A DNA stretch of 64,000 bases, taken from NCBI GenBank assembly GCA_025454975.1, contig JALONK010000005.1, positions 47,896 through 111,895 of the forward strand. Direction: 5' to 3'. Both the position numbers and the translations under genes were made by a program. This document shows, in pieces, positions 46,037 to 54,895 of the stretch (the stretch's first letter is position 1; each line of letters begins with the position of its first letter). Under the pieces are notes generated by a model. The model saw only the letters and a list, made by a program, of their open reading frames with translations, ran no database searches and was not told the origin of the DNA. The stretch is from Bacteroidia bacterium. GTDB lineage: Bacteria; Bacteroidota; Bacteroidia; UKL13-3.

Positions 46037-47515
46037 TTATAAAACAACCAGTTTTTTAAAGTATTTCTTATCATCCACAATTATTTCCATCCAATAAATC
46101 CCTTGATGTAAAGACTCATTCATATTAAGATATTGGCAGTTTATACATTCTTTTGTTAACACTTTATTTCCATTAGCATCATAAATAATTGCTTGAACTT
46201 GTGAATATACCTTGTCTAAGTCAATTGTTATGCTACCAAAATTAGGTTGCGGAAAAACCTGTATTTTGGCATCATTAATAAACATGCTTTGGGTTGATGT
46301 AGTAGAAGACAGATTAAATATCCTTGCTTGTCCCGACTCCATTCCATTCGTTGCGTGAAATGGAGCTCCGGCTGCAATGGTATTTTCATCAGGCATGCTT
46401 ATTGACCAACCAAAACGGTCGCCGGCTGTTTGTCCATATATTTTATTTGCATAAGGCTGCCAACTCGTTCCATTCCATTTAACAATCCTAACCTCTCCTG
46501 CATCTACTCCATTTGCATCACTTCCTGAACATCCGAATGCGAGTAAATTTTCGTTCAACATCATTACAGTCCATCCGGCACGATCGCCGGCATTATCGCC
46601 ATACAAATCACTTCCTTTTTGTTGCCACGAAACTCCATTCCATACCAATACTTTAACTAAACCTGCATCCATTCCATTGGCATCGTGATAAGGCGACCCA
46701 ACAGCCATTGTATTGGCATCGGCCATGTGCACCGACCAGCCAAAGCGGTCGAATGGTGCTTGTCCCACAACCTCATCACCTTTTTGTTGCCAATTAATTC
46801 CGTTCCATGTAAACACACGAACCTGGCCAACATCTGTTCCATTATCATCATGTTGAAGAGCACCTATTGCAACTGTGTTTGCATCGGGCATGCTTACCGA
46901 GTTGCCTGAAAAGTCGCCGGTTGCAGAGCCATCAATATCAGCGCCTTTTTGCACCCATGAATTATTTTTCCATTCAAAAATACGTACATGACCGCTTGCT
47001 GTTCCTGAATCGCCGGTATTTGCGTAGGCACCAACGGCTAAGGTATTTGAATCGGGCATTGATATTGAATTACCGGAATTGCTGCTGTCTGATTCTCCAT
47101 TAATATTATTCCCCTTTTGAATCCATTCAACACCATTCCAACGATATACGCGAACATGTCCACGATTTATTCCTCCTCCATCATTTAATACAGCACCAAT
47201 CGCCAATGTGTTTGCATCAGGCATAGATACAGCATTGCCAAAACGATCATCAGCCGCTGCCCCTATAATAGCTTTTCCTTTAATTATCCAATTATTATTA
47301 ACCCAACTAAATACCCTCACCTGTCCGGCATCTGTGTGAATACTATCATGATAATAGGCGCCAACCGCAATGGTAAAAGCATCGGGCATACTAACTGAAC
47401 AACCGGCTCTATCACCTGGATTTAAACCCAATATCGCATTACCTTTTACCAGTTGCGCATGTAAGGTTGTATTCATACTAAAACAAATAAAAAAAACGTA
47501 CGCCTTATTTATCAT
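46037..47515 (-). CDS. FG-GAP-like repeat propeller protein, T9SS type A sorting domain
   Basis: A secreted protein of 492 residues. A signal peptide is followed by about eight repeats of 45-55 residues built on GDRFGWSVSMPDANTMAVGSPY...GHVRVFEWNG.SW.QKG, expected to fold as a beta-propeller like integrin alpha. The end (INDAKIQVFPQPNFGSITIDL...LNMNESLHQGIYWMEIIVDDKKYFKKLVV) is a type A C-terminal domain for export by the type IX system. The near-identical repeats suggest recent internal duplication. Confidence 0.87.
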   Translation of the reverse strand: MINKAYVFFICFSMNTTLHAQLVKGNAILGLNPGDRAGCSVSMPDAFTIAVGAYYHDSIHTDAGQVRVFSWVNNNWIIKGKAIIGAAADDRFGNAVSMPDANTLAIGAVLNDGGGINRGHVRVYRWNGVEWIQKGNNINGESDSSNSGNSISMPDSNTLAVGAYANTGDSGTASGHVRIFEWKNNSWVQKGADIDGSATGDFSGNSVSMPDANTVAIGALQHDDNGTDVGQVRVFTWNGINWQQKGDEVVGQAPFDRFGWSVHMADANTMAVGSPYHDANGMDAGLVKVLVWNGVSWQQKGSDLYGDNAGDRAGWTVMMLNENLLAFGCSGSDANGVDAGEVRIVKWNGTSWQPYANKIYGQTAGDRFGWSISMPDENTIAAGAPFHATNGMESGQARIFNLSSTTSTQSMFINDAKIQVFPQPNFGSITIDLDKVYSQVQAIIYDANGNKVLTKECINCQYLNMNESLHQGIYWMEIIVDDKKYFKKLVVL

Positions 47516-47591
47516 CTAAAATTTTTGGATTATAAGATGGAATTTAAACATCACTTCTATTAATTAAGATACTCATTATTGCCTGTTCAAT

Positions 47592-48773
47592 TTACTTATA
47601 CCTATATTCAAGATTTGAAACCCTTGTTGCGCTTCTGCGTTTTCCATCAATGATTATTACTGAACAAGGCTCGGTTTGTTTTATGCGTTTGTTAACTAAT
47701 TTACCATTTTTATTATAAACATACGTTATTTCATCACATAAGGTTCCATCTTCCGAGCAAAATGTTTCTTGTTTAATTGAACCACTTGGTTGATTATAAA
47801 TAACACTATAAAAGCTTTTGTTAGGCAATTGTAGTTCGTGATGTGTTTTTTGTTTTAAGTCATCATATCTTTCTGTGTACAAATACTGAGGGCACCAATT
47901 GGTATATTTTCTATACTCTCTGATATCTCCATCATTAAATCTGTTGATGTATTCGTTGAATAAATCATCAAATTGGTTATAAAAATATTCTCCACCGGGT
48001 AGTGAGCAACTATCAGCAGGAAGGGTGGTAATATGAACCAAGTGCTCGGCAGTATTGATTTTTTCTACGTATTTATTAAAATAATAATACATATAGCCGT
48101 CCGTCTTAATATAATATTTTGTACGTTCAATCATCACAACCGTATCGTTACTTCGCTTAATCTTTAATAAACAAACGTTGCTTAATCCACCCGTACTTGG
48201 CATGGCTTGTTTTCCATTATTTGGAAGTTCTATTTCAGTGTGTTCATAATAATTATAAATACTATCACCTTGTATAATTCCTTTTGGATTATAGGTTAGC
48301 CTAAGTTTATAAACCCCGGCAAACAGGGGAACACCAAAACTATGATGTGATGCAGTTTGTGTGTGATAACTGAAATAATTTTCAAAATCATTAAGATAAA
48401 TGGGAATGACTATTTTTTCTAGTGGTTTCAAATATCTAATCATAACTGTTCCGGTATCATGCACCATCATGTTTAACATTTTATCCTCTGAATACCTTAA
48501 TAACCAAGTATTGTTTGCCTTATCATATACATTTAAATAGAACAATTTTTGTCCTACATTTTGTGTATGTGGCAACAATACAGGATGGGCATTCTTTGTG
48601 TCGTTATTAGTTATGGTGATGTTAAAGGTAATTTTTTCCCCTTCATAATAACTTTCTTTATCCGTTCTTAAGGTAAAGGAAATTGGCTGATATTTTAGGT
48701 CGGCAAAAACTAAATCCGACTGTTGAATTAACAGAAAAAATAACATAACTCTTGGTAAGTATAGTTTCATCAT
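47592..48773 (-). CDS. Secreted protein of unknown function
   Basis: 393 residues. A signal peptide (LPRVMLFFLLIQQSDLVFA) is followed by an Ig-like domain (ISFTLRTDKESYYEGEKITFNITITNNDTKNAHPVLL), as in proteins of the 'intracellular proteinase inhibitor/BsuPI' type, and a C-terminal part of YD/MORN-like short repeats (EITYVYNKNGKLVNKRIKQ). No catalytic motif recognised; it lacks an obvious T9SS domain. Confidence 0.55.
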   Translation of the reverse strand: MMKLYLPRVMLFFLLIQQSDLVFADLKYQPISFTLRTDKESYYEGEKITFNITITNNDTKNAHPVLLPHTQNVGQKLFYLNVYDKANNTWLLRYSEDKMLNMMVHDTGTVMIRYLKPLEKIVIPIYLNDFENYFSYHTQTASHHSFGVPLFAGVYKLRLTYNPKGIIQGDSIYNYYEHTEIELPNNGKQAMPSTGGLSNVCLLKIKRSNDTVVMIERTKYYIKTDGYMYYYFNKYVEKINTAEHLVHITTLPADSCSLPGGEYFYNQFDDLFNEYINRFNDGDIREYRKYTNWCPQYLYTERYDDLKQKTHHELQLPNKSFYSVIYNQPSGSIKQETFCSEDGTLCDEITYVYNKNGKLVNKRIKQTEPCSVIIIDGKRRSATRVSNLEYRYK

Positions 48774-49020
48774 TATTCATTTGTATTTAACTTCTACTGA
48801 AAAAACTGTGAATTTATCAACCCATTAATAGGAATGTAAATCTACTTAAAGTTTATTCATATACAATAATGAAAATGATGTTTACCTGTAGTTATAAATA
48901 ATAGTACATATCAATAAAATGTTACTGCGGATGTTTGATTTAAATTAAGCATTAATACAAGTAGTGTTACCCTTTGTTAATCCTTAAATAAAACTGTAGC
49001 GAATGTATTATTCCTCTGAA
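48774..49020. other. Intergenic region, no gene seen
   Basis: AT-rich stretch between two genes on the minus strand; no ORF, terminator or full promoter recognised. Confidence 0.3.
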
Positions 49021-49746
49021 CTATTTTTGAATGTTCATCATCATCAGTGCTGTAAATATGATAACATCTTGCACTAAATGAATGAGCCATGCCATTACAA
49101 TGCCTTTAGTTTCAATGGTTAATTTACACAAAATATAACCTAGCATTGCCGACATTATAACACCTATTATTCCTCCCGGATTTCCGAAAAAATGAGGCAA
49201 TCCAAACAAGGTAGATGATATTATTAAAATGTATGTTTTAGGGTATTGATTTACAAGTCCGGCAACCACTGTAAACCTAAAAATAAGCTCTTCAGAAAAG
49301 GCATTAGTTATAGAAAACAATAGAATAAAAGGAACAAACCACCATTGAAAATTATTGATACTGTTGGTGTATTTAACGCCTAAAAACATAAATATACTTG
49401 TTGCTAAAGAAACAACGATTAACAACTGAAGGCCATTTTTAAACCAAGTAGATGTACCATTGATACCGAGCCACTTTTCTTTAGCTGCTATGGCCGACCA
49501 TTTACCAACACCTAAGTAACTTATGCTTGTTGGATTTAATTTTATAAAAACAAAAGCGGTTATTAAACCAATGATTAAAGCATAGAGTTGAAATTTAATA
49601 AGGTTATTGACGAATGGATTTTGATGGACCTGAAGCCCAACTTTACTCAGTAATTGATTGCCGAAAACAAGCATTAATGCTGCCGCGATAACAGTTGAAA
49701 TGGTAATAAACATTCGCATACTAAAAATTTTATGCAAATTTTTCAC
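49021..49746 (-). CDS. CPBP-family intramembrane glutamic endopeptidase
   Basis: 241 residues with about seven to eight helices. The family motifs are EELIFRFTVVAG (catalytic glutamates) and FGLPHFFG, and a third polar site in WLIHLVQD. Related to CAAX-processing/bacteriocin-resistance proteases; substrate unknown. It starts 32 bp after the Crp/Fnr-family gene, so it is probably cotranscribed and controlled by that regulator. Confidence 0.87.
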   Translation of the reverse strand: MKNLHKIFSMRMFITISTVIAAALMLVFGNQLLSKVGLQVHQNPFVNNLIKFQLYALIIGLITAFVFIKLNPTSISYLGVGKWSAIAAKEKWLGINGTSTWFKNGLQLLIVVSLATSIFMFLGVKYTNSINNFQWWFVPFILLFSITNAFSEELIFRFTVVAGLVNQYPKTYILIISSTLFGLPHFFGNPGGIIGVIMSAMLGYILCKLTIETKGIVMAWLIHLVQDVIIFTALMMMNIQK

Positions 49747-49778
49747 TTCACCTGTTTATTTCAATTACCATAGGGTAA

Positions 49779-50363
49779 CTAATGCTTTTCGCTAATCATT
49801 TTTCTTATTCTACTTAAACTTTGTGGTGTAATGCCTAAGTAAGAAGAAATATGTTTTTGAGGTGTTCGTTGAATAATTCCGGGATAACGTTCCAGCATTT
49901 CTACATATCGTTCAGTTGCTGTTTTTGTTAAAATATCTATTTGTTGCTTTTGTTTATGAATAAAAAGAGCTTCGGCAGCATAACAGCGGATGCTACTACC
50001 TAAAGTTGTTTCAGTACTGATGTTATCGAAGTTGGTTTTTGAAATTCTAAAAAGTTCAACAGGTTCAAAAGTAACGATGGATAAAGGCGAAGGTTGTTGT
50101 GTTAAAAATGACATATAATCACCAAAAAACTCTCCTTCATAGCATAAATCAACACAAACAAAATTGTTATTGTTCCAAAGTAAAACACCTCCACTACCTT
50201 TGAGTATAAAACTTAAATACTTTTCGGTTGTGTTGGCTTGTTTAATTGTTTCAGCAAAAGGCACCTTAACAATTTCACCAAGTTTAACGAACGACTTCCA
50301 AGCATCAATTGAAACGTTAAAATATGGATCAAAGGCTTGTTTTATAATTTCTTCAACTTCCAT
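49779..50363 (-). CDS. Crp/Fnr-family transcriptional regulator
   Basis: 194 residues with a cyclic-nucleotide-binding-like domain (about 30-115) and a C-terminal HTH (ISSYLGITPQSLSRIRKMIS). The phosphate-binding cassette is not clearly conserved, so cAMP binding is unlikely. Upstream, TTTG-N21-TAATTTCG resembles a promoter with one mismatch. It precedes the CPBP protease gene. Confidence 0.85.
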   Translation of the reverse strand: MEVEEIIKQAFDPYFNVSIDAWKSFVKLGEIVKVPFAETIKQANTTEKYLSFILKGSGGVLLWNNNNFVCVDLCYEGEFFGDYMSFLTQQPSPLSIVTFEPVELFRISKTNFDNISTETTLGSSIRCYAAEALFIHKQKQQIDILTKTATERYVEMLERYPGIIQRTPQKHISSYLGITPQSLSRIRKMISEKH

Positions 50364-50549
50364 GTTAATGCATCGAAATTACATATTCCTGGTTTAACAC
50401 GGCAAAATATCATTTATGATTTTTTAGCCTTTATGATTCTATTGTTGTGAAGGGCAATTGTTGATAGCAATGGAATTATCTTAATTTAATCTATATCCAA
50501 CATTGAAAGTTGAATTTAACAAAACACTTTTCGTATTTCATATCATTTG

Positions 50550-50900
50550 TTAATCAATGTGTAGTAAATTTTCCTTAATCATCCAATAGACTGTAACAAG
50601 ATGAAATATAGCAATAAATATATTGCTAATAACAACAGGATTTTTAATAGTTTTTACAGCAAAAGGGCTTAGCAACTTGTACACGATTTGCATAAAGAAA
50701 AGAGCGAATGCAAGTTTAACATCTGTAGCCCATAATAATAAAATAGAAGCTAAAAGAATAGTTGTATAAATGGCAAGTAAAATTCCACGAGCTGGAGTAA
50801 ATTCGCCTAAAGTTTTTACCATTCGAAAATTATTGGTTACCAAAAAATAGCAAACAGGAATAAGTACAATAATATTAAGAATTAAAGATGCAGTTATCAT
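50550..50900 (-). CDS. Small membrane protein
   Basis: 116 residues with four hydrophobic helices (ASLILNIIVLIPVCYFLV, GILLAIYTTILLASILLLW, KLAFALFFMQIVYKLLSPFA, NPVVISNIFIAIFHLVTVYWMI). No known family recognised. It starts 4 bp after the DUF2141 gene, so it is in the same operon. Confidence 0.7.
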   Translation of the reverse strand: MITASLILNIIVLIPVCYFLVTNNFRMVKTLGEFTPARGILLAIYTTILLASILLLWATDVKLAFALFFMQIVYKLLSPFAVKTIKNPVVISNIFIAIFHLVTVYWMIKENLLHID

Positions 50901-50904
50901 AGTT

Positions 50905-51330
50905 TTAATTTATTAATGCAATTGAAATTAACTTAGGGTAATTTGCAAGAGAAAACTTACAGTCGGTAAAGCTAGGTGGGCCAAATGGTTTAATGTTATT
51001 GCTAAAACCATACGGTTCCTTTGGTTTACCAATAATATACCTGTCTAACTTGCCATTACTATTTACATCTTGATAAGTAGAAACTGCATACTCGCCTGGA
51101 GGTAAATCAAACTGTAAGGTAACTTTATTACCAGATATGATAGCAGATTTGGTTTGGATGGATTTTTCTAAAAATCCGTTTTCAGAGAAAACACTTACAT
51201 AAATTTTTGTTGAAGCCTTATTTTCGAAATTACTTACTTCTACTTTTAAGGTTGTGTTTGCGTATGGTTTAAACCCACAAAATAAAACGAAAAAAAAACC
51301 TGTAACAATAACTAGAATTATTTTTTGCAT
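50905..51330 (-). CDS. DUF2141 domain-containing exported protein
   Basis: 141 residues with a signal peptide (ILVIVTGFFFVLFCGFKPYA). The DUF2141 signatures are PPGEYAVSTYQDVNSNGKLDRYIIGKPKEPYGFSNNIKPFGPPSF. The function of the family is unknown; EF-hand-like DVNSNGKLD may bind a metal. TAATTTTG on the minus strand (51363-51370) is a possible -7 element. Followed by a small membrane protein. Confidence 0.85.
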   Translation of the reverse strand: MQKIILVIVTGFFFVLFCGFKPYANTTLKVEVSNFENKASTKIYVSVFSENGFLEKSIQTKSAIISGNKVTLQFDLPPGEYAVSTYQDVNSNGKLDRYIIGKPKEPYGFSNNIKPFGPPSFTDCKFSLANYPKLISIALIN

Positions 51331-51411
51331 TGATGTTATAATTAAGATTGTTTATGATGAGGCAAAATTACAACTGCAAAAAAATTCACTACTTAACAAA
51401 TGATAAGTTCG

Positions 51412-51981
51412 TTATTTTCCAATTCTTTCTTTTCGAATCCTACTTAATGAAACATCCGTGATGCCAATAAATGATGCTATATCTTTTAGGGCAAAATGTT
51501 GGAAAATTTCAGGTTGTTCCTTTTCAAAGTACTCGTACCTTTCTTTTGCAGAATAGTTTAGCAATAATTTTTTATTAAAATATTCCTGTACAAAAATTCT
51601 TTCAGCCATTTTTCTTCCTATAGTATCAAAAATATGATAACGAGCACACAGTGCTTCCAACTTGGGATAGTCTATTTCTATAATTTCACTTTGTTCTACA
51701 ACCTTGTAGGTTAAATCGGATTGTTTTTTTGTGACCCAACAGTAATAGTTGGTAAAAAACATATTATTTAAAAAAAAGTGAGAAACTCTTTCAACGCCAT
51801 CAATCCATTCAAACGCTTTTACAGCCCCAGTATTGATAAACCATAAATGATTGCAATTATGTCCCTGTTCAAGAATAATTGAATCCCTTTCAAAAACTCG
51901 AACTGTAGAAATTTCTTCCAGTTTTGCTTTATATTCATCCGGGAATTGCCCAATTACTGATGCTATAACTTGATAAATCAT
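51412..51981 (-). CDS. Crp/Fnr-family transcriptional regulator
   Basis: 189 residues. The effector domain spans about 20-115 (TVRVFERDSIILEQGHNCNHLWFINTGAVKAFEW) and the C-terminal HTH is ALKDIASFIGITDVSLSRIRKER. The ORF track starts at a TTG (52032) that lies within TAGGTTTG, a -7 match (52030-52037), so the ATG at 51981 (MIYQVIASVIG) is preferred. It may control the DUF2141 operon 81 bp downstream. Confidence 0.85.
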   Translation of the reverse strand: MIYQVIASVIGQFPDEYKAKLEEISTVRVFERDSIILEQGHNCNHLWFINTGAVKAFEWIDGVERVSHFFLNNMFFTNYYCWVTKKQSDLTYKVVEQSEIIEIDYPKLEALCARYHIFDTIGRKMAERIFVQEYFNKKLLLNYSAKERYEYFEKEQPEIFQHFALKDIASFIGITDVSLSRIRKERIGK

Positions 51982-52032
51982 TTGTTTGTTAGTATATTTT
52001 TTTGTGCTAATTTGATAGAACTGCTTGTGCAA

Positions 52033-52536
52033 ACCTACTACTAAAATTAAATAATGAAAAAAGAGCAGACATTAACAACGGCTAAAGTATTTAAGAGTTT
52101 GTATGAAGTAAAGATAATATTCTGTTTTTTACGTATGCTTAAAATTACTGGTATTTGATTATAGAAAACGAAAAACAAGTTTCAGAATTTATTTACTTAT
52201 TGAGAATTTATGGTTTAATAATCCGCTTCTCGATACAATTGCCCTGCGCACGGCCCTTGCAGCAATCACTCGAAGTGGCTTTGTGGTTCAATTGAAAAAT
52301 ACATCTCTTTCAGCATTTATTAGGACAAAATCTAAAAATAATGAAGAACAAAATCAGGGTAATCATTACTCCGCGAAATAGATTGATGCTATTATAACAT
52401 ATCATTAGGTATTTGATAAAAACGAAATACAATTTTGTTAAGTATTAAACCATAAAAGTGTTGCTTGGATAAAATAAAAAGTTGCCTGTTTTTAATATGT
52501 AATTAAGAAGGGATGATTATATAATAGGTATCTTTA
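52033..52536. other. 500-bp intergenic region with a REP-like element
   Basis: No annotated gene. On the plus strand one frame stays open for about 90 codons (about 52110-52378) but has no start codon and crosses the palindromic element, so it is not called. The GC-richer core (52226-52277) is listed separately. Confidence 0.35.
52226..52277. repeat. REP-like extragenic palindrome
   Basis: CTTCTCGATACAATTGC on the left and GCAATCACTCGAAG on the right form an imperfect hairpin (CTTC/GAAG and ATTGC/GCAAT pairs) around a GC-rich centre. Sequences of the form CTTCTCGATAC...CTCGAAG are, in my memory, frequent between genes of Bacteroidota. Only one copy was seen in this window. Confidence 0.45.
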
Positions 52537-52995
52537 TTATGTGCCATTTTCATTGTCAAGTAGTGTAGTTAATTTGCTATTAAAATCTCTTGTATTCTTA
52601 TCAAGTGAGCCGAAAAATTGTCTGTCAAATTGTTCAACTGTTTTGATAGCTTGTTTGATACTTTTTAATCCAATTTCAGTAAGTCCAACTGTTTTTGCCC
52701 TTGTGTCAGTTTTGCTTTCTTTTCGTTTAATAAGTCCTTTTGTTTGCAACGTTCTTAATACAGTAGAAGTTGTCATTGGGTCAATTTTAGTATGATTAGA
52801 TAACAAAACTTGTGTTACGTTTTTTTTGTTTAATGTAAACCAATGAATACTTGCAAGTAATACAAATTGAGAATGCGTCAATTCGTATTTCTCAAGTGCC
52901 CTTTTAATTTCACGTTGCCACAAGTTTGTAACTTGCCACAATAAAAAACCTGTACTTTCTTCGGGCTTACCAAAGCTAAAATCCGTCTTTGCCAT
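52537..52995 (-). CDS. MarR-family transcriptional regulator
   Basis: 152 residues with the winged-helix MarR core (LTHSQFVLLASIHWFTLNKKNVTQVLLSNHTKIDPMTTSTVLRTLQTKGLIKRKESKTDTRAKTVGLTEIG). MAKTDFSFGKPEES (52995) is chosen; the track's TTG start overlaps the preceding stop. It is cotranscribed with the SRPBCC gene 5 bp upstream, which may handle the ligand that MarR senses. Confidence 0.88.
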   Translation of the reverse strand: MAKTDFSFGKPEESTGFLLWQVTNLWQREIKRALEKYELTHSQFVLLASIHWFTLNKKNVTQVLLSNHTKIDPMTTSTVLRTLQTKGLIKRKESKTDTRAKTVGLTEIGLKSIKQAIKTVEQFDRQFFGSLDKNTRDFNSKLTTLLDNENGT

Positions 52996-53000
52996 TTTGT

Positions 53001-53429
53001 TCAATTTTTTTCAGCAAGTTCAATTAATTTATCAACTGCAATCGGAAGGCCAACCTTGACTTTGTTACCAATTACTTTTGAAAACAAAAAAGTCATAAAA
53101 CCTGTCATCACAACTTTGTGTGTAATTTCAAGTCCATCTTTAGCTTCAGTTATGGTATGGATGAAGTCCATTTTACAAAGAGGTAAAAAACTTCTGTCTG
53201 TAAATGATTTGAAGATAGTACATTCAATCATTTCAAATTTTGTTTTCGGTCCACCTGTAGGTTTTAAAACTCCTTTTGTTCCCTTTTGGAATTGTCCAAA
53301 TATTTCAGAGGTTTCAACTTCTGCATCCCAAACATTCCAATTAGGAACATCCGCCCAAAGTTTCCAAATTTGCTCCTTTGTTGCCGTCGTTTTACGACTT
53401 ACTTCTGTTGTCCACATATTAAAATACAT
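53001..53429 (-). CDS. SRPBCC-family (START-like) protein
   Basis: 142 residues. The START-like helix-grip fold is suggested by TEVSRKTTATKEQIWKLWADVPNWNVWDAEVETSEIFGQFQKGTKGVLKP. Such proteins bind hydrophobic small molecules. The exact ligand is unknown. It precedes the MarR regulator in an operon. The start could also be the second Met (53417). Confidence 0.82.
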   Translation of the reverse strand: MYFNMWTTEVSRKTTATKEQIWKLWADVPNWNVWDAEVETSEIFGQFQKGTKGVLKPTGGPKTKFEMIECTIFKSFTDRSFLPLCKMDFIHTITEAKDGLEITHKVVMTGFMTFLFSKVIGNKVKVGLPIAVDKLIELAEKN

Positions 53430-53788
53430 TATTTAATAATTTTATATGTGTAAATATAATTTGTTTACTTATTATAATACAAATTATTTTTCTATTTCCC
53501 GTTAGTTTGAGCGTCTCTGAACAACGGAAACTAAAATTATTACTTAATTTACAACTGAGCTATTTATTAAACCAGATGAGATGTGTGTTGTAAGTATTGC
53601 GTTTTGCGGATTTGCCATGGACGGGATTTTCAGCACAAAAGGTAGTTCGAAGAACTGAACTTTCGGCTACGACAAAACTTTCAAGCGGAGAGTGACTCGT
53701 CCTGCTAAAAGTTTAAACTATTTGGTTAATAATCCTAATACAAGTTTACATAAAAAAGTTAATCCTAAATACGGTTAACAGCTAAAAG
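53430..53788. other. Intergenic region at the left edge of the accessory island
   Basis: No ORF. It includes a stretch typical of cassette-like intergenic DNA in Bacteroidota (around 53585-53720, with TTGCGTTTTGCGGATTTGCC) and the palindrome AGTTC-GAA-GAACT near 53646-53658. It lies between the SRPBCC promoter and the IS3 remnant. Confidence 0.35.
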
Positions 53789-54215
53789 TTATACCATAAC
53801 CTCCTCCTTTATTTTATTGTAATTTTTCCAGGCTCTTTTAAGTGGTCTGCTAAGTTGATGTGCAACGAATGGAGTTAGTATTTCAATACTGCTATGTGGC
53901 CTTAAATGATTGTATGTGCTTATAGCATTTATAATTTTATTCAAAGCTGTTTCAAAATCATCATCCACCTATTCCAGCAATTCATTTTTTAATATTCCAT
54001 TTACTCTTTCTGCAATAGCATTTTCTAAAGGGTCACCAGTTTGGGTCATTTATTTGCTAATGTGATTGTCACTTAGTATTTCAACACAATCATTGCAACC
54101 AAGAATTCAAGCTTTACCATAGTGAAGAACTAATACACTATCAAAGTTGGTTATTTTAGGCACCGATTTTAAAGCCATAAGAAGGGGTTGGATTGTTTTT
54201 ACAAAACATGTTTGT
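53789..54215 (-). pseudogene. IS3-family transposase OrfB remnant
   Basis: Minus-strand translation gives a decayed end of an rve integrase: an N-terminal part (VLHYGKA, in place of HSDRG), a stop, then MTQTGDPLENAIAERVNGILKNELLE, another stop (TAG), and VDDDFETALNKIINAISTYNHLRPHSSIEILTPF...SRPLKRAWKNY. The catalytic Glu region is present but in-frame stops and loss of the first half leave it dead. It marks the left part of the island. Confidence 0.82.
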
Positions 54216-54241
54216 TTAACGACATTGTATTCAGTAAATGT

Positions 54242-54427
54242 TTAGTTATCCTGTAGCTTGGTTAGTAGAAGTTTATTCTTTCCCCCTTCAATTTTAAAAG
54301 CATCATCTGGCTTGAAACCCAAATCTGCAAGCCAGTTTCCTTGCATCATAATTTGAGGAATTATAATACTGTCATTAGTTTTTTGCCTGAATTTGCTATA
54401 AACTTTCATCGTCTTTATTTTTTTCAT
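54242..54427 (-). CDS. SymE-like type I toxin family protein
   Basis: About 61 residues (the track gives 76). MKVYSKFRQKTNDSIIIPQIMMQGNWLADLGFKPDDAFKIEGGKNKLLL fits the SymE fold (PQI.. GNWL...GF..GD), an AbrB-like toxin that in E. coli is held down by the antisense RNA SymR. Four in-frame Mets are possible; I choose 54427 because a 6-bp-armed palindrome lies just upstream. It is divergent from a small XRE protein, which may be its antitoxin or regulator. Confidence 0.65.
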   Translation of the reverse strand: MKKIKTMKVYSKFRQKTNDSIIIPQIMMQGNWLADLGFKPDDAFKIEGGKNKLLLTKLQDN

Positions 54428-54428
54428 C

Positions 54429-54446
54429 GTCATACTATTATATGAC
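54429..54446. promoter_or_regulatory. Palindrome between symE-like and xre-like genes
   Basis: GTCATA-CTATTA-TATGAC has perfect 6-bp arms. It is a candidate operator for the neighbouring XRE protein. TGACATTT is repeated next to it (54443-54450 and 54467-54474). Confidence 0.5.
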
Positions 54447-54479
54447 ATTTCTATCCTGTTGTTGAGTGACATTTGCTAT

Positions 54480-54695
54480 GTGACTAAAGATAAGTTAAAA
54501 AAGTTAATTGGTAAACGTATTGTGGAATTGCGGGAGCAAAAGGGTTGGAACCAATCCGACCTGGCAAGAGCTTGTGGTAAAGACCGACAAGCGATTGAAA
54601 AGCTTGAGAATGGAAAAGTAAACCCAACCTTATACAGTTTGTATGAAATTGCGCTTGCATTAGAAATATCCCTAAATAAACTTATTAGTTTTTAA
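54480..54695 (+). CDS. Small XRE-family HTH protein
   Basis: About 71 residues, nearly all HTH: IGKRIVELREQKGWNQSDLARACGKDRQAIEKLENGKVNPTLYSLYEIALALEISLNKLI. The start is uncertain: GTG at 54480 (VTKDKLKK) is preferred over the TTG at 54459, which would overlap the toxin's longer form. Probably autorepressing, and perhaps controls the divergent SymE-like gene. Confidence 0.75.
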   Translation: MTKDKLKKLIGKRIVELREQKGWNQSDLARACGKDRQAIEKLENGKVNPTLYSLYEIALALEISLNKLISF

Positions 54696-54762
54696 TGATT
54701 TGGTTTTATAGGTATACTTTAAAAATATTAAACCTAGTTACCTAACAATTATTATTTACTAA

Positions 54763-54870
54763 TACGCCATTCAATTTTTGTACAGTAAAAATGTAGTTCA
54801 AAAAAATGTCGGGGCTATAAACGCACTCAAAAGTGTGCTTTGTTTTTTAAAATGGAGTTGTGCAACAGGT
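54763..54870. repeat. Repeat copy A (truncated, right ~110 bp only)
   Basis: Matches the right-hand part of copies B and C: starts TACGCCAT, contains the ATTTTT-N5-AAAAAT hairpin and AAAAGTGTGCTTT, and ends GTTGTGCAACAGGT. It lies 26 bp beyond the stop codon of the minus-strand RloB gene. Confidence 0.85.
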
Positions 54871-54895
54871 ACGTGTGTTAGCGGCTGGCGTTCAG

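Noticed and set aside
52110-52378. About 90-codon open frame on the plus strand (ends ...NNEEQNQGNHYSAK)
   Set aside because: No start codon, no family resemblance, and it crosses the REP-like hairpin; an open frame of this length can occur by chance.
53056-53436. Plus-strand ORF of 126 aa
   Set aside because: Antisense shadow of the SRPBCC gene.
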